From contig CM053337.1 of assembly GCA_028583605.1 (NCBI GenBank), positions 15,643,639 to 15,707,638 on the forward strand: a DNA stretch of 64,000 nt, in the 5' to 3' direction. Within the stretch, counting starts at the first letter, position 1, and each line of letters starts with the position of its first letter. The notes under the pieces were generated by a model that searched no databases, was not told where the DNA came from, and saw only the letters and a program-made list of their open reading frames with translations. The translations under genes and the position numbers were made by a program. Positions 1 through 11,453 of this stretch are shown one piece after another. The stretch comes from Dastarcus helophoroides. Its lineage: Eukaryota > Arthropoda > Insecta > Coleoptera > Bothrideridae.

Positions 1-2790
1 CGAGGCATCAATACAGTCCATTTGCTAACTACGAATTGCACACAAAATTTCGACATGAGGGGAATTTGTGCTTTTACGCGAAGCGACCTGTCCTGTCAAT
101 GAGAAGAAGCACTGGAATCTCCTCATCATGATGTGATTTGGCTGAAAATCTGATCCAAAAACGAAGTAATATTCATTTGTTCACTTTATTTGTCTCCAAA
201 CGATCCCTCATACAGACAGCTCTTCTCTTATCTCTCCTTAGCATTTGATCACCTAAAGACGAATTATCCAACAGCTGAGGTTGTCTTTCTCGGTGACTTC
301 AACGTACACAACATCCCCTGGTTAAGGTTTTCTTCCCGAACTGACGACGCGGGAAGGGTGGCAGGGGCTTTCGCTATCACTTGTGGACTATCGCAATTAG
401 TTGAGGAACCCACAAGAATTCCTGATGTAGATACCCATCAACCTAATCTATTCGACCTTTTTCTTACAAATTCACCAAATTAGTATAAAATCTCTGTGAC
501 ATCACCGCTTGGAATTTCGGATCACAAGCTTGTAGCAGCCTCTCGCTCGCTTCATACAACACCTCCTTCTCAGACACAGACCCCTAGGGTTTGGCACTTT
601 AAATCTGCTAACTGGGAAGAATTAAGAGACTTCGTGGCATGTTTCCCATGACACGAAGTCTGCTTTAACTCAGACAACCCTTACTTAGTCGCCGAATCAA
701 TCTACTACAATCAAACTATCCTAATTCGTATGGAATGCTCAATTCCCCACTCCCAAAAGAAGTCAGCCCCCAGTAAATCTTGGTTCAGTAAAAAATGTGC
801 TCGGACTGTCTTCTGCAAAAATCGCGTGTATCGTCGTTGGCAAAATAATCCCTCAGTCGAGACTCTTACCATATTTGTAGATGCACGAAATTCTTGTAAA
901 CAGGTTATTGACGAGGCAAAAGGTGATTTCGATCGTAAAATGCGCCAGAGGCTTATCAACTATCCGAACGGTTCCAGATCCTTTTGGGGATTTGCAAAGT
1001 CGATTAGAAAGAATTCTACACCTTCAAATTTTCCACCTTTACTCGATGAAAATAGCAATATTGCTACCATTTCCAAGGAAAAGGCTGACATGTTAGCCTT
1101 AATGTTTGCTGAAAATTCCAATCTTGATTTTCGAAACGCAGAACCTCCTATTCTCCTTAAGGTTGGCACTTTGATGCGGCTGAAGTTGTTTTTAGACAAC
1201 GCACAATCAAGAAGGTTCTCTTTGAGCTGGCCACACCTCAAAAGCTTCTGGCCCCCACTATTGTTCTTAAGAAGTGCGCCCCAAAGATTGACTCCTGTCC
1301 TAAGCAAATTGTTCACACTCTCTTACAACAAATGTGTATTTCCTAACATCTGGAAATCTGTTAGAGTGAGGTCTGTCCCTAAAAAAGGAAAAAGGAATCT
1401 GGCTAACAACTATCGCCCTATATCTTTGTTGCCCGTTATATCTAAAGTGATGGAAAAGGTTATCAACATCGAGATTCTCAAATATCTGGAGGAAAATGGA
1501 ATCATCTCCGACAGGCAATACGGTTTTAGACAACAACGAATCTACTGGCGATCTACTGGCATATGTTACTCTTATCTGTAACTCAGCTATGGAAAAAACA
1601 TGGTGAGGCTACGATTGTGGCATTGGATATCTCAAAGGCCCTCGACAAAGTCTGGTACCGATTTCTTCTCATCAAATGAACATCTTATGGTCTTCCTCCT
1701 GGACTCTGTCATTTGAAATCCAATTTTCTCGCTGACAGATCTCTTCAAGTCGTCATCGATGGCATCTGATCCGAGACATTGGCTATTAACGCGGGGAAGC
1801 CTCAGTGGTTTCTTCTATCTCCTACACTATTTCTGTTACACATTAACGCTCTCTTAGCTTCAACTTTCAATCCTATATACAGCTACGCAGATAATAATAA
1901 CCTTGTGTCATCTTTTTTCTCCGACAAACCATTATCTATCGCTGCTTCAGATCGACTAAGGGAACGGTTAATCGGGATCTCGAGATTATTCTGAAATGGG
2001 GTAAGAACAATTTGGTCGACTTGAACGCTTCAAAAACTCAGGCCGCGGTTTTCTCTAAGAAAACATCAAAGGAAAATACAACAAACATACTAATGGACGG
2101 TAAAATCCTTCCGATGAGATCTAATCTATCTATCCTAGGAGTAAACGCGAGCACTAACTTCTCTTGATCATGTGCGCGCCATTGCCAAATCCGTCTCTCA
2201 TGAAGCTAGACTTTCTTTTTAGAGCTAAAAAGTACTTTACATCTCACCAGCTACTCACACTATACAAAAGCTCAAGTTAGGGCAACACTAGGATACTCTT
2301 TTTATGTTTGGCCATGTTCAGCCCCAAAGCACACTTTAGCTCTCTTGGATTCAATTCAAAAAAGAGCGATTCGCCTAATTGATGACTCTCGTCAAACTTT
2401 CGTTTGACCGATTCTGTTGAAACACTAGAGCACAGGCAGATGGTCGATGACTTCTCTCTTTTCTACAAGTATTATCATGGTAGATGCTCGCAGGAACTAA
2501 TAATATTAATCCCCCTATGCCAGCAAGATACTTGAGGCATACTAGACAATCGGAGGAAGCAAATTCCTGTGCGGTCACTTGACACAGTGAGAACTTCTGT
2601 TTACGGAGACTCTTTACTATAGAACTTCCAAGCCATGGAACTCGTTACCGAAAGGAATTTTTCCTAAAAATTACAACCTATCCTTGATTAGGAAGGCCAT
2701 CGCCATCTATTCTTGTTTCCGCATCCCTTTCGCAGTGCTTTGAAGGCATAATCGCTAGAGGATTAAACTTAAAAAAAATTGTAATAGTTA
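1..2790 (+). mobile_element. decayed non-LTR retrotransposon (jockey/CR1-like LINE), broken ORF2
   Basis: Successive broken frames read an endonuclease and a reverse transcriptase. An endonuclease part (about 60-520) shows GDFNVHNIPW and SDHKLV. The RT palm follows: NNYRPISLLPVISKVMEKV near 1400, DISKALDKVW near 1625, [10 protein letters not shown] near 1815 and YADN near 1890. YADN replaces the catalytic YADD. Stops occur after LTNSPN (481) and many times later, and the frame shifts repeatedly, so the copy is dead. The 3' end runs out in an A-rich stretch near 2770-2790. The element probably begins before base 1. Closely related 3' fragments lie at 28.5-30.9 and 35.7-36.3 kb, one of them with an intact YADD. 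Clade assignment rests on motif style only. Confidence 0.85.
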
Positions 2791-3216
2791 AGAACGTTGC
2801 AGCTTATCTTTGTCAAATTTTACATATTTTACCCAATTATTACCATAAGCTGAATCATCATAATAAACATCACGTCAAATGGTTGATTTTGTACAAAAAA
2901 TAACTCTTTTATCAGTAACGTCATAATCTAACATAACAAGACTTATTTTGTTAGCGATTAAAAAAATGTATGTGTGCACTATGCATCTTCCTTCAACTTA
3001 CCTTGCAAGATTCAGAAATTTTGCCATAATCTATTTTTATATATAATCTACTTTTATGGCTACTAAGGACTTTAGGGCAAATAAACGTTTTAATAGCAGC
3101 GAGTCTTGGAAGTATTAAATTTTACAACTTGACTAATAAACTAATTTAGATTACCAATTATTGATCATGACAGCATTTCCACAATTGCACCAATTGTGTT
3201 ATTGCTCGTTAAAAGT
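2791..3216. other. spacer upstream of chitin-binding mucin gene
   Basis: AT-rich sequence between the LINE tail and the first coding exon of the mucin gene. No ORF or repeat family was recognised. It should hold the promoter and 5' UTR. Confidence 0.5.
3035..3046 (+). promoter_or_regulatory. possible TATA box of mucin gene
   Basis: TTTTATATATAA lies about 180 bp before the proposed ATG at 3217, which would leave a 5' UTR of roughly 140-150 nt. Such strings are common in AT-rich DNA, so this is only a candidate. Confidence 0.25.
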
Positions 3217-3246
3217 ATGTGCCAAAAAATGTATTTATTTTTAGTG
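3217..3246 (+). CDS. mucin gene exon 1 (start and half of signal peptide)
   Basis: ATG followed by ten codons and the donor GTAAGT at 3247. Phase 0 joins the acceptor TTGTTTCAG at 3426. The downstream frame has no ATG of its own after the stop at 3385, so an upstream start exon is needed and this one completes a hydrophobic signal peptide. Confidence 0.6.
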
Positions 3247-6200
3247 GTAAGTATAACCCATTTTGTTTTTAATAAAAATACGTTTTTGCCGGATATCGCC
3301 AGCAAAACTATCATTATCAAGGGATCCAGTTTACAGTAGCTGAAGCTATTTTGAGCCTGAAACTTTTTAAACTTTCTCTTTATTTGATTTGTTGATGTTT
3401 ACTTGGTGACGAAAATCTTGTTTCAGTTGTTTTTACCCCAACTCATTTTTACTAATGCATTGGTGTGTAAAAAAACGAACGTTCATTGCCTTAACGGAAC
3501 AACCTATCAATTGTGCGTTAAAAATATCGGTGGGGAAAGCATCCTTGTAGGACCTGTTCAGGAATGTCCCGAAGGAAAAATATGTAATGACAATAAAATC
3601 TTTCCGTGAGTAATATTCTTAAGTTACTTGAGTGTAAAAATTGGAATATTAAATCCATTTTCCAGTCCCATTTAAGCCTGATTGCGTGCTAATTTTAAAT
3701 AAGTTACTACACATTTGTATCTTTTTTCAAATTTTTTTGAATAATATCAGTTACCTTGACCACTGATTGAAGTATTCAATCAACGCTTTGATTAAAGATG
3801 TATCTCATTAAGTCATTACTTACGACACTTTAAAGAGCATATAAAGTATGTCACCTTTTATAGATGTGTCCGGGGGAATCCAAAAACAACAACAGAAAGT
3901 AATCCAGGTAAGTATTTTGGACCTTTTCTATATTATTTTCTGCTTCTACTTTGCATTCTCCTCCCTTTTTTTTTATTGACACATTTTATATTTCCGCATT
4001 CTTCTGGTCATTTTAATATTATTTTTTGACAACTTTTAGATTCTATATCTTCTTTACGTCATGTTACTAATTGCTCTTCTGTTACTTTTACTCCAAAATG
4101 TAAAACTTTTGGCTACCTATTCTCTGATAAAAAAAATGTTATTTCTAAAAAGAAATACAAATCTTGTCCCCTTAATCCAAAAAAGTTGGTTTTGGGGGAC
4201 AAGATTTGTATTTTAATTTTTGAAGATAACCAAGGATCAGCCCTTCTACCAAAAACAAATAAAAAGAAACATAGTAACTAAAAATTCTGTTAGAAAGCTC
4301 GCATGGTCAAAAAGCCAACGAACATCAGTTTCCTCGTGTTGTTATAGATATAGAACTAGAACTTTTACAATAAATTGAGCTTAAAGAAACAATTAAAGAA
4401 GAAATAGTTTTAAAAGTTTCCATTAAATCATAGTAATATCAATAACAGTAGTTCAACAACCCATGCAAAATCTCCTTCAAATATAAACTCATTTTAGTTG
4501 TTTTTAGTTTTGTTTTTGAGTTATTTTTGGTCAGTTGAATATTTGGAATTTTTTCTCAATTATAACTGCTTCATCATTAAGTCACCCTGCTTCATCATTA
4601 AGTAATGAAGCAATTCATAAAGTTAAAGACCTGAATAATCAAGGAAAAAAAAACCAAGAAATTAGACCAACTAAAATGAGTTCGAATTTCGAGATCGCTT
4701 ACTTTATGGTGGGATTTTGGAGCCCTCTTTTTGTTCAACTCAGTTACTAGTACTTTGATAGATAAAGGGTACTTAATCGAGTTGATTACATTTAAAATGA
4801 GAACCACCATTTCAGATACACGTCCAAGCAAATGCTCAGAACAAGGAAGAACGTACCCTTCCCCAGTATGCACCGAATACTTTGTTTGCGAAAAAACCCT
4901 TTGGTGGTTCACTGTAAAAAAGAAGAAATGTCCAAAAAATCAAGGATTTGATGGTACAACTTGTGTCCAAATCGACAAATCCTTCTGTGCAACCGATAGA
5001 ACGACGGATACACCCACTGTCGTGGTAACTACAGAAGGCCATACCACCATCTCTTTAGGTAAAGAAGAGTTTCCTTCATCATCACGTCTACTTTTACATC
5101 ATCACTTTGACAAAATTTCGTTTTTAGAAAGTAGTACTGCAGTAACACCTCCGGAGAAATGTTCACAAAAAGGGCAAACGTATCCGTCAGAGCTGTGCAC
5201 CGAGTATTACATCTGCGAAAAGACCATGTGGTGGTACAACGTAAAAAAGAAAACCTGTCCCAAAAAGCAAGGATTCAATGGCACTTCTTGCGTGCCCATT
5301 GGGGAATCCTTGTGTGCTGATAAGAAAAGTGATACCGCAATAGCATCTACTGGTACTCGCTTGACTAGCATCGATCCAACTAGATCTACGACGGTTCTAC
5401 TAACTGCTGCGTCGACAAATGAGAAAATTGGTACTACAGCTGGATCGTCTTCGAACGGCGTTGTTACCCAGAGAACAGCTACAACAGCAGTTACTTCGTC
5501 AAATAAGGAAACCTCGTCAATTAAGAAAACCTCGCCAATTAAGGAAATAACAGCAGTTACCTCGTCAAATACGGAAATTGGTACTACAGCTGGGTCGTCT
5601 TCAAGCAGCGTTGCTACCGAGAGAACAGCTACAACAGCAGTAGCTACAGCAGTTACCTCGTCAAATAAGGATGTTACAACAGTTACCTCGTCAAATAAGG
5701 ACGTTACAGCAGTTACCTCGTCAAATAAGGACGTTACAGCAGTTACCTCGTCAAATAAGGAAGTTGGTACTACACCTGGATCATCTTCAAGCAGCGTTGC
5801 TACCGAGAGAACAGCTACAACAGCAGTAGCTACAGCAGTTACCTCGTCAACTAAGGACGTTACAGCAATTACCTCGTCAAATAAGGATGTTACAGCAGTT
5901 ACCTCGTCAAATAAGGACGTTACAGTAGTTACCTCGTCAAGTAAGGAAGTTGGTACTACACCTGGATCATCTTCAAGCAGCGTTGTTACCGAGAGAACAG
6001 TATCTACAACGGTTACCTCGTCAAATAAGGACGTTACAGCAGTTACTTCCTCAAATAAGGAAGTTGGTACTACACCTGGATTATCTTCAAGCAGCGTTTC
6101 TACCAAGAGAACAGATACAACGGTAGTACCTATAGATACATCATCTGATAAGGGAGTCGGTACTACTGCAGCGTCATCTTTAAGTAGCGTTGCTACTCAG

Positions 6201-9200
6201 AAGACTAAGGTTACAACGACGCTCCCTTCATCAGTTACGTTGAGTACTACAGCAAGCAGCGTTATCCCTGAGAAAACTACAACTCAACCTCCAGGTAAAT
6301 TGAAATAGTAATGGATATTCTATTTTGAGGAAAGAAAATAGCAATCTTTAAATACTATTTTAAGTGAAGAAAAAAACACTCTTTAACTGAAAACTATGTT
6401 AAGTGAAGAAAAAAGCAGTCTTTCACTTTTCGAGAATTTCAGATTTCTTCGAAACTGTGACAATAAAATTTGTTGATAATGTCGCGTTTGTTAAAGAGAA
6501 TTTCTTCTAAAATTTCGATATTATTTAACGATTTACTGTTTTTTGAAAAAGTTCGACCTTTTTCTGCATATCTGGACTTTTTTCTGAAAATCTAAACTTT
6601 TTTTATGAAAATCTCAACTTTTTTCTGAAAATCTCAACTTTTTTTCTAAAAATCTCCACTTTTCCAATGATTCTGGCGTTTCCGATAATTTTGGCTTTTC
6701 CTCAATTTTTAAACTTCGAAAATTTCAGATTTTATTGAAAATTTGACTGGATTTTTTTTTAAATCTCGATTTATTTAAAAATTTCGGTTTCTTAAATGTT
6801 CGACTTTTCAAAATTGTAACTTTTAAAAATTTCGCTTTCTTGTGGAAATTTCGACATTTTTCAAAACTTTCACTTTTCGAGGATTTCAGATTTCTTTGAA
6901 ACTGTGACCTTAAACCCATTTGATAATGTCGCGTTTGTTAGAGTTGAATTTTTTTCAAAATTTCGATTTTATTTAACGATTTAGACTTTTTTTGGAAAAT
7001 TTCGACCCTTTTCTAAAAATCTCGACTTTTTTCTGAAAATCCCAACTTTTTTTTGAAAATCTCAAATTTTTTTCGGAATATCTCAACTTTATTTCAGAAA
7101 ATCTCGACTTTTTCGATAATTTTGGCTTTTCCGAATTTGTAAATTTCGAAAATTTCGGATTTTATTAAAAATATAATGTGACAATAAATTTTTTTGATAA
7201 TGTCGCGTTTGTTAAAGAGAATGTTTTCCAAAATTTCGATTTTATTTAATGATTTACTGTTTTTTGAAAAATTTCGACCTTTTTCTGCATATCTGGGCTT
7301 TTTTCTGAAAATCTAAACTTTTTTTCTGAAAATCTCAACTTTTTTTCTAAGAATCTCCACTTTTGTGATGATTCTGGCGTTTCCGATAGTTTTGGCTTTT
7401 CCTCAATTTTGAAACTTTGAAAATTTCTGATTTTATTGAAAATTTGACTGAATTTTCTTTTAAATCTCGATTTATTTCAAAATTGCGTTGACAATAAAAT
7501 TTTTTGATAATGTCGCCTTTATTAAAGAGTTGAATTTTTTCCAAATTTTCGATTTTGTTTAACGATTTAGACTCTTTTTCGAGAAATTTCGACTTGTTCC
7601 TGAAAATCTCGACTTTTTTCTGAAAATCTCAACTTTTTTTCTAAAAATCTCAACTTTATTTTTAAAAACCCCCATTTTCCGATAATTTTGGCTTTTCCGA
7701 TAGTTTTGGCTTTTCCTCAATTTTGAAACGTCGAAAATTTCTGATTTTATTGAAAATTTGACTGAATTTTCTTTAAAATCTCGATTTATGTCAAAATTGC
7801 GGTTTTTTAAATGTTGGACTTTTCAAAATTTTAACTTTTAAATATTTCGTCTTTTTTTTGAAATTTCGACATTTTTCGAAACTTCCACTTTTCAAGAATT
7901 TCAGATTTCTTTGAAACTGTGACTATACATTTTTTTGATAATGTTGCGTTTGTTAGAGTTGAATTTTTTTCAAAATTTCTATTATATATAACTATTTACA
8001 CCCTTTTTTGAAAAATGTCGACCCTTTTCTGAAAATTTCGACTTTTTTCTGACAATCCCAACCTTATTTTTCTAAAAATCTCAACTTCATTTTTAAAAAC
8101 CCCCATTTTTCCGATAATTTTGGCTTTTCCGATAGTTTTGGCTTTTCCTCAATTTTGAAACGTCGAAAATTTCTGATTTTATTGAAAATTTGACTGAATT
8201 TTCTTTAAAATCTCGATTTATTTCAAAATTTCGGTTTTTTATAAGTGCGTCTTTTCAAAATTGTAAATTTTAAAAATTTCGCCTTTTTTTTTGAAATTTC
8301 GACATTTTTCAAAACTTTCACTTTTCGAGAATTTCAGCTTTCTTTAAAACTGTGACTATAACATATTTTGATAATGTCGCGTTTATTAGAGTTGAATTTT
8401 TTTTCAAAATTTCGATTTTATCTAACGATTTAGCCTCTTTTTTGAAAAATTTCGACCTATATTCTGAAAATCTCGACTTTTTTCTAAAAATCTCAACTTT
8501 TTTTTCTGAAAACCTCAACTTTTTTCTTGAAAAATCTTCATTTTCCCGATAATTTTGGTTTTTCCGATAATTTTGGCTTTTCTGATAATTTTGGCTTTTC
8601 CTCAATTTTGAAAATTTCGAATTTTATTGAAAATATGACTGATTTTTTTTTAAATTTCGATTTATTTTAAAATTTGAGTTTTTAAAATTGTAACTTAAAA
8701 ATTTTGCCTTTTTTTGGATATTTCGACATTTTTTTAAACTTTTACTTTTCGAGAATTTCAGATTTCTTTGAAACTGTGACTATGACATTTTTTGGTAATG
8801 TCGCCTTTGTTAGTTGAATGTTTTTCAAAATTTCGATTTTATTTAACGATTTGGAGTCTTTTTTTGAAAAATTTCGACCTTTATTCTGAAAATCTCGACT
8901 TTTTTCTGAAAATCTCAACTTTTTTTCCGAAAACCTCAACTTTTTTTTTGAAAATCTTCATTTTTCCGATAATTTTGGGTTTTCCGATAATTTTGGCTTT
9001 TCTGATAATTTTGGCTTTTCCTCAATTTTGAAAATTTCGGATTTTATTAAAATTTGACCGAATTTTTTTTTAAATCTCGATTTATTTCGAAATTTCGTTT
9101 TTTAAATGTTCGACTTTTGAAATTTGTAACTTTTAAAAATTACGCCCTATTTTGGAAATTTGGACATTTTTCAAAACTTCCACTTTTCAAGAATTTCAGT

Positions 9201-11307
9201 TTTTTTTGAAACCGACTATAAAACTTTTTGATAATATCGAGTTTGATAGAGTCAAGTTTTTTTAAAAATTTCGACTTTATTTAACGATTTGGAGTCTTTT
9301 TTTGAAAAATTTCGACCTTTTTCTGAAAATGTCGACTTTTTTCTGCAAATCTCAACTTTTTTTTATGAAAATCTCGACTTTTGCGACAGTTTTGGCTTTT
9401 CCTCATTTTTTTAAACTTCAAAAATTTCGGATTTTATTGTAAATTTGATTGAATTTTTTTTAAAATCTCGATTTATTTCAACTTATTAACAAATCGATTA
9501 ATTTTTTTCGGGACTCCATTCGACCACTGGGACGTTTTATAAGTTTAGACATTTAGTGATCCAAACGTGCACATCCTTTAATGATACAGATACAAGGAAC
9601 GATCTAAACTTATTAACAAATCGACTAATTTTTTTTCGGACTCCAGTCAACCACTGGGACGTTTTACAAGTTTAGACATTTAGTGATCCAAACGTGCACA
9701 TCCTTTAATGATACAGATACAAGGAACGATCTAAACTTATTAACAAATCGACTAATTTTTTTTCGGATTCCAGTCAACCACTGGGACGTTTTACAAGTTT
9801 AGACATTTAGTGATCCAAACGTGCACATCCTTTAATTATACAGATACAAGGAACGATCTAAACTTATTAACAAATCGACTAATTTTTTTTTCGAAAGAGA
9901 CTTTTTGCGACTTTCCAGCCGGCTTCAAATTCCTCATCGGTGACAGCGCTCGGGTAGTCCCCAATTTTGTACGATTCTACCTTTCCGCTGTCGGTGTATT
10001 TCTTCAGTTTGGCATACTGGGCGCTAAATTTTCTGCTGGCGCTTTTCTCGTTCACTTTCTGTTTGTCGTTCTTCTTACTATGTAATTTCTCGGCAAGTTT
10101 CCAGCCTGCTTCGAATTCTTCATCCTTGATTTCATCCCGTATACTCACTGATGTGTCATCGGTGAGAGATCTGAATTGATATTCATGTGTTTCTAATGTT
10201 GTGTGGTCGTGGGATGTTATGGTGAAATTTCCGGTGTCTTCGTCTGCCTTGTAGTCACCATCATCGTATTTCTCTGGTAAATTGGTGGATTGGAAATTCG
10301 GTTCTTTATTGGTTCTGGTTTTGACCAGTACGTTTCGCTTAAAATTAGGTAGCCTGCAAACGTAGGCCGTTTCGTCGCTGTTCTGGTTTCGACGGGACCC
10401 GAAACAGGTGCCCATTTTACTGTAAAAATTTGACTAGTTCTGATTTCGAATTACATGTTTGACGCGTGCTAGTACAAATTTTGACAAATCTGTCATAGTT
10501 ACTGACTTGAAATGAATGCCATTATAATGCCTTCGTGTGAAAAATGATTGTGTTTGTAAATTTGCACAACAAAGCAACTAGGAGATTTGGTATCTTTTAG
10601 GAAAGTTCTAGGTTGGTTGAGCGTTGGTTGCTTGCCCTCAAGATCATGGGTTCGATTCCCACGCCCGGTTTGGGTGTTTGCGTTCGTCTAAAATTGTCAA
10701 CTAACTGTCTTATCAGCTAATATCCCCAAGCCACACCACCAGAAAAAAAAGTATTCCACTATCGGACGATCCCGAAGATTTTTCCACTGAATCACAAAAT
10801 CCATTCGATGGTTTCGGTTTTTGCGTTCGTCTAAAACTGTCCACAACTGTCTTACGAGCTAATATCCCCAAGCCATACCAACAGAAAAAAAATTCCACCT
10901 TCGGTCGATTCCGAAGGTTTTTCCACTGAATCACGAAATCCATTCGATGGTTTCGGTATTTGCGTTCGTCCGCAACTGTCTTACGAGCTAATATCCCCAA
11001 GCCACACCCCAGCAGAAAAAAAATTCCACAATCGATCGATTCCGAAGACTTTTCCACTGAATCACGACGTTGTTCCACTGGATGGAAAATCTGCATTTCT
11101 GGGGGAACCTGAATATATTTTTTGTTTCTAGTGACTCCACCAACGTGCACACAAAAGGGGGTTTATCCCGGTCCTCGATGTAACCAGTATTACGAATGTA
11201 TTAAAGTTATGTGGTGGTATGATGTCAAGTTGAAAACTTGCAAGAAAAATCAAGCATTCAACGGGTCATTGTGTGTACCAATTGCAGAAACGAGTTGTTC
11301 ATTGTAA
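3217..11307 (+). CDS. secreted chitin-binding mucin-like protein (CBM14/ChtBD2), spliced
   Basis: Proposed exons: 3217-3246, 3427-3605, 3864-3907, 4816-5058, 5128-6294 and 11132-11307. All introns are GT-AG and the phases join to 612 residues. The start MCQKMYLFLV joins LFLPQLIFTNA to make a signal peptide. Three six-cysteine CBM14 modules follow: one in exons 2-3, one after 4840 with the aromatic patch TLWWF, one after 5158 with TMWWY. Next is a Ser/Thr-rich region of VTSSNKDVTA-type repeats, likely O-glycosylated, then a fourth CBM14 module with VMWWY in the last exon. The family binds chitin in peritrophic matrix or cuticle; the tissue cannot be told here. The fifth intron (6295-11131) contains an AT array, a gene on the other strand and a SINE. 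The first exon is inferred from its signal-peptide fit; the later exons are firm. Confidence 0.82.
3427..3605 (+). CDS. mucin gene exon 2 (signal peptide end, CBM14 module 1)
   Basis: Encodes five of the six cysteines of a divergent CBM14 module (C-x6-C-x8-C spacing at its start). It ends in phase 2 at the donor GTGAGT; the sixth cysteine is in the next exon. Confidence 0.7.
3864..3907 (+). CDS. mucin gene exon 3 (last cysteine of module 1, Thr linker)
   Basis: A 44-nt exon between a TTTTATAG acceptor and a GTAAGT donor. It reads PCVRGNPKTTTESNP, supplying the sixth cysteine of module 1 and a short Thr-rich linker. Too short for ordinary ORF calling. Confidence 0.65.
4153..4255. mobile_element. 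foldback element, short copy
   Basis: Arms AAATACAAATCTTGTCCCC and GGGGGACAAGATTTGTATTTT face each other across a short loop, followed by the family's typical tail (GAAGATAACCAAGGA). It is a truncated member of the family described at 45058-45328. Confidence 0.65.
4816..6294 (+). CDS. mucin gene exon 4 block (CBM14 modules 2 and 3, Ser/Thr repeats)
   Basis: The acceptor CATTTCAG precedes 4816 and the donor GTAAAT follows 6294. Two full CBM14 modules share the pattern C-x12-C-x5-C with WW after the third cysteine. A 69-nt stretch at 5059-5127 begins GTAAAG and ends TTTTTAG. It is a multiple of three without a stop, so it is either a small intron or 23 extra residues between the modules. The Ser/Thr region starts near residue 200 and is made of imperfect 30-nt units. 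Confidence 0.85.
5480..6120 (+). repeat. coding minisatellite for Ser/Thr-rich mucin domain
   Basis: A 30-nt unit encoding AVTSSNKDVT is repeated in short runs, separated by a longer recurring block EVGTTPGSSSSSV-xTERTATT. The blocks at 5755-5830, 5940-6005 and 6060-6120 are near copies, so the region grew by nested tandem duplication and length differences between individuals are likely. Confidence 0.85.
6310..9480. repeat. AT-rich satellite-like array in mucin gene intron
   Basis: A run of T-rich units such as CTCGACTTTTTTCTGAAAAT, about 16-20 bp each, set in a higher-order repeat. A marker, GATAATGTCGCGTTTGTTA with variants, recurs near 6474, 6920, 7196, 7507, 7937, 8370, 8793 and 9227, mostly about 430 bp apart. 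ORFs in this stretch are low-complexity by-products. Confidence 0.85.
9482..9888. repeat. 127-bp tandem repeat, three copies and a partial fourth
   Basis: Copies begin at 9482, 9609, 9736 and 9863, exactly 127 bp apart for each pair, and are nearly identical. The partial fourth copy covers the stop codon of the - strand gene at 9879-10415, so the array is that gene's 3' flank or 3' UTR. Confidence 0.9.
9879..10415 (-). CDS. intron-nested intronless gene, 178 aa, unknown function
   Basis: An uninterrupted ORF on the strand opposite the mucin gene, inside its last intron. It begins MGTCFGS: Gly2 could be N-myristoylated and Cys4 palmitoylated, suggesting a membrane-anchored cytosolic protein (inference). 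Composition is hydrophilic with many charged residues and no membrane segment. A motif occurs twice, DEEFEAGWKLAEKL near residue 108 and DEEFEAGWKVAKSL near 162, each followed by a Lys-rich end (SKKN, RKKN). Base composition is much more balanced than the surrounding AT array, as expected of a real gene. I do not recognise the family. The stop lies in a 127-bp repeat unit. It could be a retrocopied gene or a small lineage-specific gene. Confidence 0.62.
   Translation of the reverse strand: MGTCFGSRRNQNSDETAYVCRLPNFKRNVLVKTRTNKEPNFQSTNLPEKYDDGDYKADEDTGNFTITSHDHTTLETHEYQFRSLTDDTSVSIRDEIKDEEFEAGWKLAEKLHSKKNDKQKVNEKSASRKFSAQYAKLKKYTDSGKVESYKIGDYPSAVTDEEFEAGWKVAKSLFRKKN
10612..11065 (+). mobile_element. 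tRNA-derived SINE with tandem body repeats
   Basis: A pol III type promoter is visible: an A-box-like TGGTTGAGCGTTGG at 10614-10627 and a B box GGTTCGATTCC at 10649-10659. The body follows as about three tandem copies of roughly 140 bp, starting at TTTGCGTTCGTC near 10677, 10818 and 10957. Each copy carries GCTAATATCCCCAAGCC. The tRNA-like head lacks a clear cloverleaf, so this is not a tRNA gene. No target duplication was found by eye. Confidence 0.72.
11132..11307 (+). CDS. mucin gene last exon (CBM14 module 4 and stop)
   Basis: Acceptor TTTGTTTCTAG ends at 11131; phase 1 joins GTG ACT. It encodes VTPPTC, then a six-cysteine CBM14 module with VMWWYDV, and stops at 11305-11307. It strongly resembles modules 2 and 3 of the same gene, which supports joining it across the 4.8-kb intron. 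Confidence 0.8.
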
Positions 11308-11377
11308 ACTTTGCATCACTTTTTATTGTATTTAAATCCATTGTTGATGTAATTTAGTTGTGTATGCTATTTAATTT

Positions 11378-11383
11378 AATAAA
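11378..11383 (+). terminator. poly(A) signal of mucin gene
   Basis: AATAAA 71 bp after the stop codon. Confidence 0.6.
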
Positions 11384-11447
11384 CGAATTAATTGAGACGA
11401 CCAAAGACGAGAAAAGCTCTTGCTCAAGAATTCCTTCTTTTAAAAAC

Positions 11448-11453
11448 TTTATT
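11448..11453 (-). terminator. poly(A) signal of VgR-A
   Basis: AATAAA on the - strand, 135 bp after the VgR-A stop. It lies 65 bp from the mucin gene's signal on the other strand, so the two convergent transcripts end next to or over each other. Confidence 0.55.

Noticed and set aside
4535..4912. Overlapping ORFs on both strands before the mucin exon at 4816
   Set aside because: They run through the intron and acceptor of the mucin gene and show no family features.
5207..6106. 299-residue ORF antisense to the mucin gene
   Set aside because: It mirrors the Ser/Thr coding repeat (EVTAVTSLFD units) and has no independent support. The + strand has CBM14 domains and splice sites.
10612..10690. 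tRNA gene
   Set aside because: A and B boxes are present but no acceptor stem or anticodon arm could be folded by eye, and a SINE body follows.
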